Below, piece after piece: positions 45,086 through 55,900 of a stretch of DNA of 64,000 bases. The notes under the pieces were generated by a model, which did not search any database, was not told where the DNA came from, and saw only the letters and a program-made list of their open reading frames with translations. This DNA comes from Flavobacterium endophyticum. GTDB lineage: Bacteria > Bacteroidota > Bacteroidia > Flavobacteriales > Flavobacteriaceae. The stretch covers positions 434,001 through 498,000 of the forward strand of contig NZ_RBLC01000001.1 in assembly GCF_003634455.1 (NCBI RefSeq), given 5' to 3'. Within the stretch, counting starts at the first letter, position 1; each line of letters begins with the position of its first letter. The position numbers were made by a program, and so were the translations under genes.

Positions 45086-46246
45086 TTAAAATCGAACGAC
45101 TTCTCCTCTGTCGTTATTGCTATTGCTTCCAATAATGAAATCGGATTTTTTAGGCAGTATTTTAAAAGTCATATTTTTGTTTTTGTGTGCTTCCAAAACG
45201 GAGATGCACTCCTTGAACGTAAGGTGATTGTTATCAAGAATCACTTCTACAGGCTCCTTATCCGAAAACGTTTGCGAAAATACTGCTTTTTGGTTTTCAA
45301 ATTTCTGGATTTGGATATTTTTTTTCAGCGCAACTTGCAATTTTTCTTTAAGAACTTGGTCATCTGACACAAAAATATAACTTTCTGGATTAATTTTAGG
45401 TTTCGATTTTCCTTGAAACATTTTTATGAAAGAGAAGAAAAGCATTCCAAATTTCATAAAAATCGAGAAGAAAATCGAGGACTTCATATTCTTCTCATAA
45501 AACAACTCCATTCCTCGCTGAAAACGCTTCATGTAAGTTCCGTCTTTTACGGTACTTTCTCCTTTATAGTGAATGATGCTGGTTTCGTGAAAATAATAAT
45601 TTGACAACCCTTTCTTTAGTACCGAAAACGAAAAATCAATATCTTCTCCGTACATAAAATACCGTTCGTCAAAGCCTCCTACTTCTTTGTAAAGTTCTCG
45701 TTTCAGCACCATAAAAGCACCGACTAAAACGGCAACCTTTCCCGTCTGATTTTCTGTAAGATGTCCCGCGTAATAACGTCCGAATACATTTGACGAAGAT
45801 GCCATTTTATAAAGTCCGGATATTTTTGTGAAGGCTACCCAAGGCGATGGAATTCCTCTTTTTGATTCTGGAAGAAAGTTTCCTGTCCCATCAATCAGCT
45901 TGCAGCCAATGATACCTAAATCGGTTTTGGTTCGGGCAAAGGCTAGGATTTTTTCAAATGTATCTTCGGCGACAATAGTATCTGGATTTAATATGCAGAT
46001 GTATTCTCCTTTTGCTTTTTCAACTCCTATGTTATTGCCTTTGGGGAAGCCAACATTTTCCTTGTTTTCAATCAAGATTACGCCCGGAAAACGTTCTTTT
46101 ATCATCTGACAGCTATCGTCTGGCGAATTGTTGTCGACAACGATAATCTCCGCCTCAAGTCCGCGAATAGCTTCTTGGACGCTCAGAATGCACTGCTCGA
46201 GAAAATAACGGACATTGTAGTTGAGAATGATAACGGATAACTGCAT
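45086..46246 (-). CDS. family 2 glycosyltransferase
   Basis: 386 residues. N-terminal GT2 domain about 1-250: LSVIILNYNVRYFLEQC, IIVVDNNSPDDS, NVGFPKGNNIG, CILNPDTIV (DxD-like), FMYGEDIDFSF. A TM-like hydrophobic segment at about 255-272 suggests membrane attachment. The C-terminal part is charged and unique. This is the rhamnosyltransferase-like branch used in cell-surface polysaccharide assembly. Acceptor unknown. Confidence 0.9.
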   Translation of the reverse strand: MQLSVIILNYNVRYFLEQCILSVQEAIRGLEAEIIVVDNNSPDDSCQMIKERFPGVILIENKENVGFPKGNNIGVEKAKGEYICILNPDTIVAEDTFEKILAFARTKTDLGIIGCKLIDGTGNFLPESKRGIPSPWVAFTKISGLYKMASSSNVFGRYYAGHLTENQTGKVAVLVGAFMVLKRELYKEVGGFDERYFMYGEDIDFSFSVLKKGLSNYYFHETSIIHYKGESTVKDGTYMKRFQRGMELFYEKNMKSSIFFSIFMKFGMLFFSFIKMFQGKSKPKINPESYIFVSDDQVLKEKLQVALKKNIQIQKFENQKAVFSQTFSDKEPVEVILDNNHLTFKECISVLEAHKNKNMTFKILPKKSDFIIGSNSNNDRGEVVRF

Positions 46247-46301
46247 TGAGCAAATATAAATAGATTTTTAGATTGCTCCATTAGGAATAGCGAGATTCGT
46301 C

Positions 46302-46817
46302 TCACTTCATATAAAATCGCTCTTTTATCTCTTTCTTGGATTCGGGATCGATGCCATAAAAATCGATATATTCTACTTTAGGCTTTAGGCTTTTTGACTC
46401 TTCCATCGAAAGAAACATCTTGTTGAGAATCATTTTCTTGCCATTGACAGTGGTTTTCACGTGCGGCTTGTCTTTAGGGCCAAGTTCCATGTAGAGCTTT
46501 TTGCCCGGATAGGAAACTAGCGAAAACTCATAGTGGTTCTCTTTTATTTTTTGGATTTCTATACCATAAGCCAGCTTTCGCTGTAATTTAGTGAGTTCTT
46601 CCTTAACACCCCCTTTTGTATAGGCAATCCTATGAATTTTTATAGGCTCAACGTCATCGAATCTTTTATTTGTAAAATTAGCCTCATAAACAAAGGTGTT
46701 ATGATTCTGGCTGTGCTGTATATAAAATAAGTGATTGTCAGCCATTGCAGGCGTTGGATAGCCTTTTTGCGCTTGCATACTGATTGAAATAAAAAGCAGT
46801 AGGTATATTTTTTTCAT
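46302..46817 (-). CDS. secreted DUF4833-like protein
   Basis: 171 residues from ATG 46817, which gives a signal peptide MKKIYLLLFISISMQAQ; the ORF to 46841 adds 8 residues before it. The mature part (NHLFYIQHSQNHNTFVYEAN, IHRIAYTKGGVKEELTKLQR) resembles DUF4833. Function unknown. Same strand as the glycosyltransferase, 55 bp upstream of it. Confidence 0.7.
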   Translation of the reverse strand: MKKIYLLLFISISMQAQKGYPTPAMADNHLFYIQHSQNHNTFVYEANFTNKRFDDVEPIKIHRIAYTKGGVKEELTKLQRKLAYGIEIQKIKENHYEFSLVSYPGKKLYMELGPKDKPHVKTTVNGKKMILNKMFLSMEESKSLKPKVEYIDFYGIDPESKKEIKERFYMK

Positions 46818-46915
46818 TGTATTGCAATTAGTTAGCATCACGAATATACTAAATAGTTAATAATGTAAGTTTTTTTCTATTGTTAAAACTTAATTAGCCT
46901 CTCTCAATTAAAACA

Positions 46916-47290
46916 TCATTTCTGCTTTATTTCTCCAGAAGTATACAAATTGATTGCTTTTTTCAAAAGAACTTCAATAGTTTCTATCGGCAAGTCTTCA
47001 TTTGGATCAAACAGCATGATTTTCATCCTTGAGCGTTTTTCGATAATCAATTTGGGATGATCCAAGCGTGTGCCTTCTACCATTCCCAAATAAGGCTGCT
47101 TGTATTTTTTATGGTTCCATAAATAGCAGAACATTTTTTGTTTGTAGCAGAAGAAAGGCATGCCATATTTCAGCACATTCGTAATTTCAGCATCCTGCGA
47201 AAGGATAATATCCTTCAAGGCAAGAAGGCAGCTCCTAAAGGGCTCCTCTTGTTTTAGGTAGAAATTATCTATGTCCTTTATTTCGTTCAT
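46916..47290 (-). CDS. DUF1801 (YdhG-like) protein
   Basis: 124 residues from ATG 47290 (MNEIKDIDNFYLKQEEPF); a longer ORF to 47329 is less likely. The core ITNVLKYGMPFFCYKQKMFCYLW and YLGMVEGTRLDHPKL match DUF1801, an iron-chaperone-like small fold. Cytoplasmic, function unknown. A second DUF1801 gene, broken, lies at 58671-59282. Confidence 0.8.
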   Translation of the reverse strand: MNEIKDIDNFYLKQEEPFRSCLLALKDIILSQDAEITNVLKYGMPFFCYKQKMFCYLWNHKKYKQPYLGMVEGTRLDHPKLIIEKRSRMKIMLFDPNEDLPIETIEVLLKKAINLYTSGEIKQK

Positions 47291-47411
47291 ATCCACGTTT
47301 TCAGCATAACCTGCAATCAAATATATCAATTTATAAATAACCTTTTAGAGTAGATTCTTTTAAGAGACGCCAGTTTTAAATCGACAATAACTTATTTTGG
47401 TTTTAAAAAGT

Positions 47412-47419
47412 TACTTTTG
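47412..47419 (+). promoter_or_regulatory. -7 element TACTTTTG of the ABC-F gene
   Basis: Exact consensus match ending 15 bp before the GTG start at 47435. The earlier in-frame TTG (47417-47419) lies inside it, which rules it out as start codon. Confidence 0.65.
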
Positions 47420-47434
47420 CAAAAAATTTCTACC

Positions 47435-49297
47435 GTGAATTACTTATCTGTTGAGAATATTTCGAAATCTTTTGGGGAGCGCACGCTTTTCAAGGACATT
47501 TCGTTTGGAATTAATAAGGACCAGAAAATTGCTTTTATCGCGAAAAACGGTTCGGGCAAGACATCGATCATGAAAATTATCAATGGTGATGACGAACCAG
47601 ATACAGGCCAAGTGGTAATCCGCAAAGATATCAAGATGGCCTTCTTGTCGCAAGACCATAACCTCCAAGACGAATTGACGATTGAAGAAAGTATTTTTGC
47701 TTCCGACAATGAAACTCTTGACGTAATCCACCAATATGAAAAAGCATTGGAAAATCCAGAAGATGAAGAAGCCTACCAAAAAGCTTTTGACCGCATGGAC
47801 CAATTCAACGCATGGGATTTTGAGACGCAGTTCAAACAGATCCTATTCAAGCTAAAGCTGGAAGATTTCAAGCTCAAAGTAAAAAATCTCTCCGGTGGAC
47901 AAAAAAAGCGTTTGTCTCTGGCTATTATTTTGATCAACCGTCCCGACTTATTGATTCTCGATGAGCCTACCAACCATTTAGATTTAGAAATGATCGAATG
48001 GTTAGAAAGCTATTTTGCTAAAGAAAATATCACGTTGTTTATGGTAACCCACGACCGTTTCTTCCTAGAGCGCGTCTGCAATGAGATTATCGAACTTGAC
48101 AATGGAAAACTATACCAATACAAAGGCAATTATTCCTATTATCTAGAAAAGAAAGAAGAGCGAATTGCTTCTGAAAATTCAAGTGTCGACAAGGCACAGA
48201 ATCTTTTCAAAAAAGAATTAGAATGGATGCGCAGGCAGCCAAAAGCGAGAACTACCAAATCCAAATCGCGCCAAGATGACTTTTATGTAATCAAGCAAAA
48301 AGCAGAAAGCCGACGTAAGGAAAACAAGGTAGAGCTTGAAATCAACATGGAACGTATGGGAAGCAAAATTATTGAGCTTCACAAGATTTCAAAACGTTTC
48401 GGCGACAAGATCATCTTAGATAACTTCAGTTTCGATTTTCAGCGCGCAGAACGCATCGGTATTATCGGAAAAAACGGTACTGGAAAATCTTCTTTCCTAA
48501 ATTTATTGACCGGGACCATTCCTCTTGACAGCGGAAAAGTGATTGTTGGAGATACGATAAAAGTCGGATATTATACCCAAAGTGGTATCAATCCAAAACC
48601 TGGCCAGCGTGTTATTGATGTCATAAAAGAATACGGAGAATATATTCCACTGACGAAAGGAAAGATTATTTCGGCTTCGCAGTTGCTGGAGCGTTTCCTT
48701 TTTGACAGCAAGAAACAATATGATTATGTAGAAAAATTAAGCGGAGGCGAATTAAAACGATTGTATTTATGTACCGTTTTGATTCAAAATCCAAACTTCC
48801 TGATTCTCGATGAGCCTACGAATGATTTGGATATCGTAACTCTAAATGTATTGGAAAGTTTCCTTTTGGATTATCCTGGATGTCTGCTTGTAGTTTCACA
48901 TGACCGTTACTTCATGGACAAAATCGTAGACCATTTATTCGTATTTCGTGGTGAAGGCGTGATAGAAGATTTCCCTGGAAACTATTCTGACTTTAGGGCG
49001 TATGAAGACAGTGCCGACGTACAGCAAAAAGAAGACAACAAGACCGAGAAAAAAGCCTGGAAGCAAAACAATCCGACAGGAAACCTGACTTTTAACGAGC
49101 AGAAAGAATTCCAAAAAATCGAACGCGAAATCAAAGACCTGGAAATCGAGAAAGCCAAAATCGAACAGCTATTTTCTGATGGAAAAGTTGCTGATGCCGA
49201 TATTGAGAAAAAAGCCAATGAGCTCCAATCCATAATTTCAAAAATCGAGAACAAAGAAGAACGATGGTTTGAGCTTTCCGCCAAAATGGAAGGCTGA
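47435..49297 (+). CDS. ABC-F family ATPase (Uup-like)
   Basis: 620 residues from GTG 47435. Two ABC domains without membrane segments: Walker A GKNGSGKTS-like and GKNGTGKSS, signatures LSGGQKKR and LSGGELKR, Walker B LLILDEPTNHLD and FLILDEPTNDLD. A linker between them and a C-terminal coiled coil (about 530-620) fit Uup, which acts on ribosomes or DNA. The start is placed by homology (NYLSVENISKSFGERTLF) and by the promoter. A methyltransferase gene follows after 8 bp. Confidence 0.93.
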   Translation: MNYLSVENISKSFGERTLFKDISFGINKDQKIAFIAKNGSGKTSIMKIINGDDEPDTGQVVIRKDIKMAFLSQDHNLQDELTIEESIFASDNETLDVIHQYEKALENPEDEEAYQKAFDRMDQFNAWDFETQFKQILFKLKLEDFKLKVKNLSGGQKKRLSLAIILINRPDLLILDEPTNHLDLEMIEWLESYFAKENITLFMVTHDRFFLERVCNEIIELDNGKLYQYKGNYSYYLEKKEERIASENSSVDKAQNLFKKELEWMRRQPKARTTKSKSRQDDFYVIKQKAESRRKENKVELEINMERMGSKIIELHKISKRFGDKIILDNFSFDFQRAERIGIIGKNGTGKSSFLNLLTGTIPLDSGKVIVGDTIKVGYYTQSGINPKPGQRVIDVIKEYGEYIPLTKGKIISASQLLERFLFDSKKQYDYVEKLSGGELKRLYLCTVLIQNPNFLILDEPTNDLDIVTLNVLESFLLDYPGCLLVVSHDRYFMDKIVDHLFVFRGEGVIEDFPGNYSDFRAYEDSADVQQKEDNKTEKKAWKQNNPTGNLTFNEQKEFQKIEREIKDLEIEKAKIEQLFSDGKVADADIEKKANELQSIISKIENKEERWFELSAKMEG

Positions 49298-49305
49298 TTA
49301 AAAGC

Positions 49306-50139
49306 ATGCATATCCTAACTTCATATTTAAAATTTCTATGGAATTCAAGCAATGCGCACGGAGTTCATTCTCCGTTTGTATTTGATTTGGTTCGGAAATG
49401 CTTTTATGACACAAAAAAATATGGTGAATACAAAACCTTAAAAAAATACCGCGATTCACTTTTAGAAAATAAAAAAACGATTGAAGTAACCGATTTTGGA
49501 TCTGGCTCAAGAGTCTTCAAATCCAATATTCGGGCTATAAACCAGATTGCTAAAAATGCAGGAGTTTCTTCTAAAAATGCTCGGCTTTTATTTCGAATCG
49601 TACGCTATTTTCAGCCTGAAAACGTCTTAGAAATAGGAACTTCGCTCGGATTAGCCACTTCTGCGCTAACTTTAGGAAACTCCAAAGCAAAAATTACGAC
49701 TTTAGAAGGGTGTCCCCATACGGCGAAAGTAGCTCAGCAGCAATTTCAAGACTTCAACTTTAGTGTGACTTCTGTCGTAACTAAATTTGAAGCGTATTTG
49801 GAATCTGAAAACATCCAATCCGCAACCTACGATCTTATCTATTTTGACGGAAACCATTCAAAAGAAGCCACATTACACTATTTTGAAGCCTTGCTTCCAA
49901 CAATTGCGAATAATACCGTCTGGATTTTCGATGACATCCATTGGTCTTCTGGAATGCAGGAAGCCTGGGAAACTATAAAAAAGCATCCGAAAGTAACCGT
50001 TACGATTGACACGTTCCAATGGGGATTGGTCTTTTTCCGAAAAGAACAAGAAAAAGAACATTTCATATTGCGTACTTCAAACTATTTTGTAGTGAACAGC
50101 ATTTTAGGTATCCGAAAGCTCTGGGGACTATTGCCTTGA
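49306..50139 (+). CDS. class I SAM-dependent methyltransferase
   Basis: 277 residues. Motif I is VLEIGTSLGLATSAL, with acidic motif II ITTLEG and motif III-IV LIYFDGNHSKEATL, as in Methyltransf_24/O-methyltransferase-like proteins. A conserved N-terminal HGVHSPFVFDLV block precedes the Rossmann domain. Substrate unknown. It lies 8 bp after the ABC-F gene and is probably in the same operon. Confidence 0.85.
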   Translation: MHILTSYLKFLWNSSNAHGVHSPFVFDLVRKCFYDTKKYGEYKTLKKYRDSLLENKKTIEVTDFGSGSRVFKSNIRAINQIAKNAGVSSKNARLLFRIVRYFQPENVLEIGTSLGLATSALTLGNSKAKITTLEGCPHTAKVAQQQFQDFNFSVTSVVTKFEAYLESENIQSATYDLIYFDGNHSKEATLHYFEALLPTIANNTVWIFDDIHWSSGMQEAWETIKKHPKVTVTIDTFQWGLVFFRKEQEKEHFILRTSNYFVVNSILGIRKLWGLLP

Positions 50140-50207
50140 TTATTTCGCAACACCTTGATCAGTTCTTTGGTCATATTAGAATGCCGAACAGTCAAAGGCA
50201 TTACAAA

Positions 50208-50240
50208 TAAAAAAGACTGCCTTTTACAGCAGTCTTTTTC
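50208..50240. terminator. bidirectional terminator
   Basis: Stem AAAGACTGC / GCAGTCTTT with A- and T-runs between the methyltransferase (+) and lipoprotein (-) genes. Confidence 0.8.
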
Positions 50241-50259
50241 CAAACTCAAATAACTATTT

Positions 50260-50949
50260 TTATTCTTTTGCTTTCTGGTTTTCTTCAGCTTTCGCTCCCA
50301 TTCTTTCCCATTTGAATTTTGGAGCAAATTTAAATTTCAGTTCCGCTATTTTCGCGTTGTCTTTAGAAGAAAGACCTTCTTTTTCAACTTTATTTTTATG
50401 CGCATCTAAAGCTTCATACATTGCCTTGATTTCGTCAAAATCTTCTCTTGAATAAGTATCTTTATTTTTATCAAACTCATTATAGAAATCATTATAGACT
50501 CTCAAGATGTTATCCTTGTTCACCCAAGAGAAATTCATGTCTTCTCCAATTTTTCCAGCGCCAAAATAAGCATCTCTCAATAATTGTTTTTTATTTGCTG
50601 GCTGGCTCGCTGCCGCCGCTTTCGCTGCTTCTGCATCTTTGGCCGCTTCAGCATCTAATTTTGCTTTTAGCTCTGCATATTTTGCTTTTGATTTTTCAAG
50701 CCTTGCTTCGGCAGCTGCTTTATCCTTTAGCTCGGCTAGGGCCGCTTCTGCTTCGGCAGTTCTTTCATTATAAGAAACTTCAATAGTTTGCCAATTTGCT
50801 TTTGCATCGGCTACCGCAACATTGGTGACAGAGTCTACATATTTTTCATATGACCCTACAGTCATTTCGGCTTGTTTTTCGCTTTCACTCTTGCAAGAAA
50901 CAAAAGCAATCGCAATGATTGCTCCTAAAAATAAATTAATCTTTTTCAT
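50260..50949 (-). CDS. Ala/Lys/Glu-rich coiled-coil lipoprotein
   Basis: 229 residues. Signal peptide with lipobox FVSC at Cys19, then KSESEKQAE. Residues about 60-115 are almost all A, E, K and D and predict a long coiled coil; residues 120-229 are helical and charged (DUF6565-like). It may span the periplasm from the outer membrane; that is inference. Monocistronic. Confidence 0.75.
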   Translation of the reverse strand: MKKINLFLGAIIAIAFVSCKSESEKQAEMTVGSYEKYVDSVTNVAVADAKANWQTIEVSYNERTAEAEAALAELKDKAAAEARLEKSKAKYAELKAKLDAEAAKDAEAAKAAAASQPANKKQLLRDAYFGAGKIGEDMNFSWVNKDNILRVYNDFYNEFDKNKDTYSREDFDEIKAMYEALDAHKNKVEKEGLSSKDNAKIAELKFKFAPKFKWERMGAKAEENQKAKE

Positions 50950-51133
50950 AAGTTAATGGTTTTAATTAAAATTGTTCTTATAAATTTAGCTATAAAAAAA
51001 ATAAAGCTAGTATTTGAGTTAATTTTTTATGAATAATTTAATATAAAAATTTCTCATTACCTTCTTTTCTTTAACGATCTGACGACTAAACCATTTTATA
51101 AAAATTCATTACTTTTAGACTCAAATTAAAATT

Positions 51134-51817
51134 ATGTCATTAATCAAAATCACCAATATAAAAAGAGACTTTGTCCTCGGAAACGAAATTATCAACGTCC
51201 TCAAAGGAATCGACCTTAATATCTCGAAAGGAGAATATGTTGCGTTGATGGGACCTTCGGGCTCTGGAAAGTCTACGTTGATGAATCTTCTCGGCTGTCT
51301 TGACACGCCAACATCAGGGCAATACATCTTAAATGGAAATGACGTAAGTCAGATGAGCGATGACAATCTGGCTGAAATACGCAATAAAGAAATCGGATTT
51401 GTCTTTCAGACCTTTAACTTATTGCCAAGAACGACTGCCTTGAACAATGTGGCACTGCCTATGATTTATGCCGGCTACTCAAAATCCGAACGTCTTGCAA
51501 GAGCAGAACAAGTATTAAAGCAGGTAGGTCTCGGTGACCGAATGGACCATGAGCCCAACCAGCTTTCTGGAGGACAGCGTCAGCGTGTTGCTGTTGCCAG
51601 AGCTTTAGTCAACAAGCCTTCAATCATTTTGGCAGATGAGCCGACTGGAAACCTTGACAGTAAAACTTCTGTTGAAATCATGAACCTTTTTAATGAAATC
51701 CATGCCAACGGAAACACTGTAATCTTGGTGACCCACGAAGAAGATATTGCGGCCTATGCCCATAGAATCATAAGACTTCGCGATGGATTAGTAGAAAGCG
51801 ACAAGCCAAACAAATAA
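51134..51817 (+). CDS. ABC transporter ATPase, LolD/MacB type
   Basis: 227 residues. Walker [11 protein letters not shown]-loop FQTFNLLP, signature LSGGQRQR, Walker [13 protein letters not shown]-loop THEED. This is the MacB/LolD/FtsE-like subfamily that works with FtsX-fold permeases in efflux or lipoprotein release. No permease gene is adjacent, so its partner must be elsewhere. Confidence 0.92.
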   Translation: MSLIKITNIKRDFVLGNEIINVLKGIDLNISKGEYVALMGPSGSGKSTLMNLLGCLDTPTSGQYILNGNDVSQMSDDNLAEIRNKEIGFVFQTFNLLPRTTALNNVALPMIYAGYSKSERLARAEQVLKQVGLGDRMDHEPNQLSGGQRQRVAVARALVNKPSIILADEPTGNLDSKTSVEIMNLFNEIHANGNTVILVTHEEDIAAYAHRIIRLRDGLVESDKPNK

Positions 51818-51902
51818 ATGGCACTAGCAAAAACTCATTATTTAAGCTACATTTCCTTTTGGAAACAATAGTTTTTGTCTGACACCCAAAATCAAAAACA
51901 CA

Positions 51903-52475
51903 ATGAAAGTATATACAAAAACAGGAGACAAAGGAACTACCGCCTTGTTTGGAGGCGACAGGGTTCCTAAGCATCACATCCGAATTGAAAGCTATGGAAC
52001 TGTCGATGAGCTTAATTCCCATATCGGGCTTATTCGCGACCAAGAAATAAATACACATTATAAGGACATTTTAATCCGAATTCAAGACCGGCTCTTTACT
52101 GTCGGTGCCATTTTGGCTACACCGCCCGAAAAAGAAATCTTGAAAAATGGAAAACCAAGATTAAATATTCCCAAAATAATCGAAGGCGACATACAATTAC
52201 TTGAAAATGAAATTGATGATATGGAAAACACCTTGCCGCCCATGACACATTTTGTGCTTCCCGGCGGACATACCACTGTGTCATATTGTCACATTGCGCG
52301 CTGCGTATGCCGTCGTGCAGAACGCCTTTCGGTACATTTAAATGAGCTTGAGCCTACCGACGAGCTCGTAATTAAGTACTTAAACCGACTTTCTGACTAC
52401 CTTTTTGTACTGGCACGAAAGTTGTCCTACGACCTTAAGGCAGATGAAGTGAAATGGATTCCTGAAAAACAGTAA
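51903..52475 (+). CDS. PduO-type cob(I)alamin adenosyltransferase
   Basis: 190 residues. It converts cob(I)alamin to adenosylcobalamin using ATP. The start KVYTKTGDKGTTALFGGDRV is the ATP-binding signature; later FVLPGGHTTVSYCHIARCVCRRAER and LNRLSDYLFVLAR are diagnostic. Full length. It implies B12 use, consistent with the B12-type radical SAM gene in this window. Confidence 0.96.
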   Translation: MKVYTKTGDKGTTALFGGDRVPKHHIRIESYGTVDELNSHIGLIRDQEINTHYKDILIRIQDRLFTVGAILATPPEKEILKNGKPRLNIPKIIEGDIQLLENEIDDMENTLPPMTHFVLPGGHTTVSYCHIARCVCRRAERLSVHLNELEPTDELVIKYLNRLSDYLFVLARKLSYDLKADEVKWIPEKQ

Positions 52476-52605
52476 TCCTAGTGCAGACGGAGGTTCCGGA
52501 CGACAGATTAAGATTAGCAGACAATATGAAATCTGAAATCGCATATCTAAAATCAGGCAACTCGAAAAAACGTTCTTGACTTTTTTAAAATAAATACAAT
52601 TTTAC

Positions 52606-52636
52606 TTGACTATTTCAGTAAAAAAATTATTTTTGC
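52606..52636 (+). promoter_or_regulatory. promoter TTG-N20-TATTTTTG
   Basis: TTG (52606-52608), a 20-bp spacer and TATTTTTG (52629-52636) match both elements of the Bacteroidota consensus, 23 bp before ATG 52660. Confidence 0.8.
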
Positions 52637-52659
52637 ATAAATTATTAAATCGATATCAG

Positions 52660-52881
52660 ATGTATTGGACATTAGAATTGGCATCCTATTTAAGTGATGC
52701 GCCGTGGCCTGCAACCAAAGACGAACTTATCGACTATGCTATTAGAGCTGGAGCACCATTGGAAGTAGTGGAAAATCTTCAGTCTATTGAAGACGAAGGT
52801 GAAATCTACGAATCAATGGAAGAGATTTGGCCAGATTATCCAACTGACGAAGATTATCTTTGGAATGAGGATGAATATTAA
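52660..52881 (+). CDS. DUF2795 protein
   Basis: 73 residues from ATG 52660 (MYWTLELASYLSDAPWPATK); a longer ORF from 52606 overlaps the promoter and is wrong. The family pattern LxxAPWPATKDELIDYA...GAP is clear, and the C-terminus is very acidic (EEIWPDYPTDEDYLWNEDE). Function unknown. It has its own promoter and terminator, just ahead of secA. Confidence 0.9.
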   Translation: MYWTLELASYLSDAPWPATKDELIDYAIRAGAPLEVVENLQSIEDEGEIYESMEEIWPDYPTDEDYLWNEDEY

Positions 52882-52899
52882 AAAATAATAAACACAACG

Positions 52900-52929
52900 A
52901 AAAAGTCTCACTTGAGGCTTTTTTTTTGC
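52900..52929 (+). terminator. terminator of the DUF2795 gene
   Basis: Stem AAAAGTCTC / GAGGCTTTT with an ACTT loop and T-run. The secA -7 element begins within 2 bp of its end. Confidence 0.75.
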
Positions 52930-52930
52930 T

Positions 52931-52938
52931 TAAATTTG
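52931..52938 (+). promoter_or_regulatory. secA -7 element TAAATTTG
   Basis: Exact consensus match ending 31 bp before the secA ATG and directly abutting the preceding terminator's T-run. Confidence 0.6.
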
Positions 52939-52969
52939 CAACATTTTATAAATAGAAATACAACAAACC

Positions 52970-55900
52970 ATGAGTTTCATCAACAGCATATTAAAAGCTT
53001 TTGTGGGCGACAAATCGGAGAAGGATGTAAAATCCATCATGCCGATCATCAACAAGATAAAAGCATACGAAGAAACATTAGCTTCCCTTTCGCACGACGA
53101 ACTGAGAGCCAAAACAATCTACTTCAAAGAAAGAATTAAAGAAGCAAGAGCAGATAAAGACGCTAAAATCGCTTCCTATAAATTAGAAGTAGAAAAGACG
53201 CAAGATATCGATGCCAGAGAAGACATCTACGCTTCTATCGATGCTCTTGAAAAAGAAGCTTACGATATTTCTGAAAAAACTTTGATGGAAATTCTTCCTG
53301 AAGCGTTTGCCGTTGTAAAAGAAACTGCCAAAAGGTTTAAAGACAATACTCAGATTACAGTAAAGGCAACTCCAAAAGATTTGGAACTTTCTGCTACAAA
53401 AACATACATTACTATTGAAGGCGACAATGCAATCTGGGCCAACACTTGGAATGCCGCTGGAAAACAGATTACTTGGGACATGATCCACTACGACGTGCAG
53501 TTGATTGGTGGTATGGTGTTGCACCAAGGTAAAATTGCCGAGATGCAGACGGGTGAAGGTAAAACGTTAGTCGCTACCCTTCCCTTATATTTAAATGCCT
53601 TGACAGGAAACGGAGTACACCTGGTAACCGTGAACGACTACTTGGCAAAACGTGATAGCACATGGAAAGCACCTCTATTCGAATTCCACGGCTTGACAGT
53701 TGAATGTATCGACAATTACCAGCCAAATACCGAAGGCAGAAGAAAAGCGTACAACGCCGATATTACTTACGGAACAAATAACGAATTCGGTTTCGATTAC
53801 CTAAGAGATAACATGGCACACACGCCAGAAGAGTTGGTTCAAAGAAAACACAACTTCGCAATTGTCGATGAGGTCGATTCGGTTTTGGTTGATGATGCTA
53901 GAACGCCGTTGATCATATCTGGTCCAGTTCCACAAGGTGACCGTCATGAATTTAATGAATTGAAGCCAAAAGTTGACAATCTTGTAAACTTGCAAAGACA
54001 ATTGGCAAACGGTTTCTTGGCCGAATCTAAAAAACAATTAAAAGAAGGCAATACTAAAGAAGCAGGATTCTTATTGTTGAGAGCTTACAGAAGCTTGCCT
54101 AAAAATAAAGCATTAATCAAATTTCTGAGTGAAGAAGGCGTTAAGCAATTGCTTCAAAAAACAGAAAACCAATACATGCAAGACAACAACCGCGACATGC
54201 ACAAGATCGATGAGGCCTTGTATTTCGTGATTGAAGAAAAAAACAACCAAGTTGAGTTGACAGACAACGGAATCAAGTTCCTTTCTGGAGATACTGACAG
54301 TGATTTCTTTATCCTTCCAGATATCGGAACCGAAATTGCAAGAATCGAAAAATTGAATCTTGACAAAGATGCCGAAGCAGAAGAAAAAGAAAAACTATTC
54401 CAAGATTTCAGCATCAAAAGCGAGCGTATCCACACGTTGACGCAGCTATTAAAAGCGTACACTTTATTCGAAAAAGATACAGAATATGTTATCATGGACA
54501 ACAAAGTATTGATTGTTGATGAGCAAACAGGACGTATCATGGACGGCCGTCGTTATTCTGACGGATTGCACCAAGCGATTGAAGCTAAAGAAAACGTAAA
54601 AATCGAAGCCGCTACGCAAACATTCGCGACAGTTACTTTACAAAATTACTTCAGAATGTACAGCAAATTAGCGGGTATGACTGGTACTGCTGTTACAGAA
54701 GCTGGCGAGCTATGGGAAATCTACAAATTAGACGTAGTTGAAATCCCTACCAACAAGCCAATCGCAAGAAAAGATAAAGAAGACTTGATCTACAGAAGTA
54801 CGCGTGAAAAATTCAACGCAGTAATCGAAGACGTTACAGCCCTTGCTGAATCAGGAAGACCTGTATTGATCGGTACCACTTCTGTCGATATTTCAGAATT
54901 ATTAAGCCGAATGCTTAAGATGAGAAATATTCCTCACAACGTATTGAACGCCAAAATGCACAAGCAAGAAGCACAGATCGTTGAAGAAGCAGGAAAAGCC
55001 GGAGTCGTGACTATCGCAACAAACATGGCAGGTCGTGGAACGGATATCAAGCTTTCTCCAGAAGTTAAAGCTGCCGGAGGTTTAGCTATCGTTGGTACAG
55101 AACGTCACGATTCACGTCGTGTTGACCGTCAGTTGAGAGGTCGTGCCGGACGTCAAGGAGACCCAGGAAGCTCACAGTTCTATGTATCTTTAGAAGACAA
55201 CTTGATGCGTTTGTTCGGTTCAGAAAGAGTCGCAAAAGTAATGGACCGTTTAGGCTTGAAAGAAGGCGAAGTGATCCAGCACTCGATGATGACAAAATCA
55301 ATCGAAAGAGCACAGAAAAAAGTAGAAGAAAATAACTTCGGAGTGCGTAAGCGTCTTTTGGAATATGATGACGTTATGAACGCACAACGTGAGGTAGTCT
55401 ACAAACGTCGCCGTCATGCTTTGCACGGAGAACGTCTGAAAGTAGATATCGCCAACATGATGTACGACACTTGCGAAGTTATCGTTGAAGCGAACAAAGC
55501 ATCTAACGATTTCAAAAATTTCGAATTCGAATTGATCCGTTACTTCTCTATCACTTCCCCAGTAAATGAAGCTGATTTTGCAAAAATCACGCCTATGGAA
55601 TTGACCGGAAAAGTATACAAATCAGCTTTAGAATTCTATACTGAAAAAACAGCAAGAAGCGCAAGAGAAGCGTTCCCGATCATCAAAAATGTTTTTGAAA
55701 ACGAAAACAACCAATTCGAAAGAATTGTAGTTCCGTTTACAGACGGCATCAAGACCTTAAACGTAGTAACCGACTTGAAAAAGGCTTACGAAACAGAAGG
55801 TACGCAGTTGATTGGCGATTTCGAGAAAAACATCACTCTGGCAATCGTTGACGAAGCTTGGAAAAAGCACTTGCGCAAGATGGACGAATTGAAACAATCT

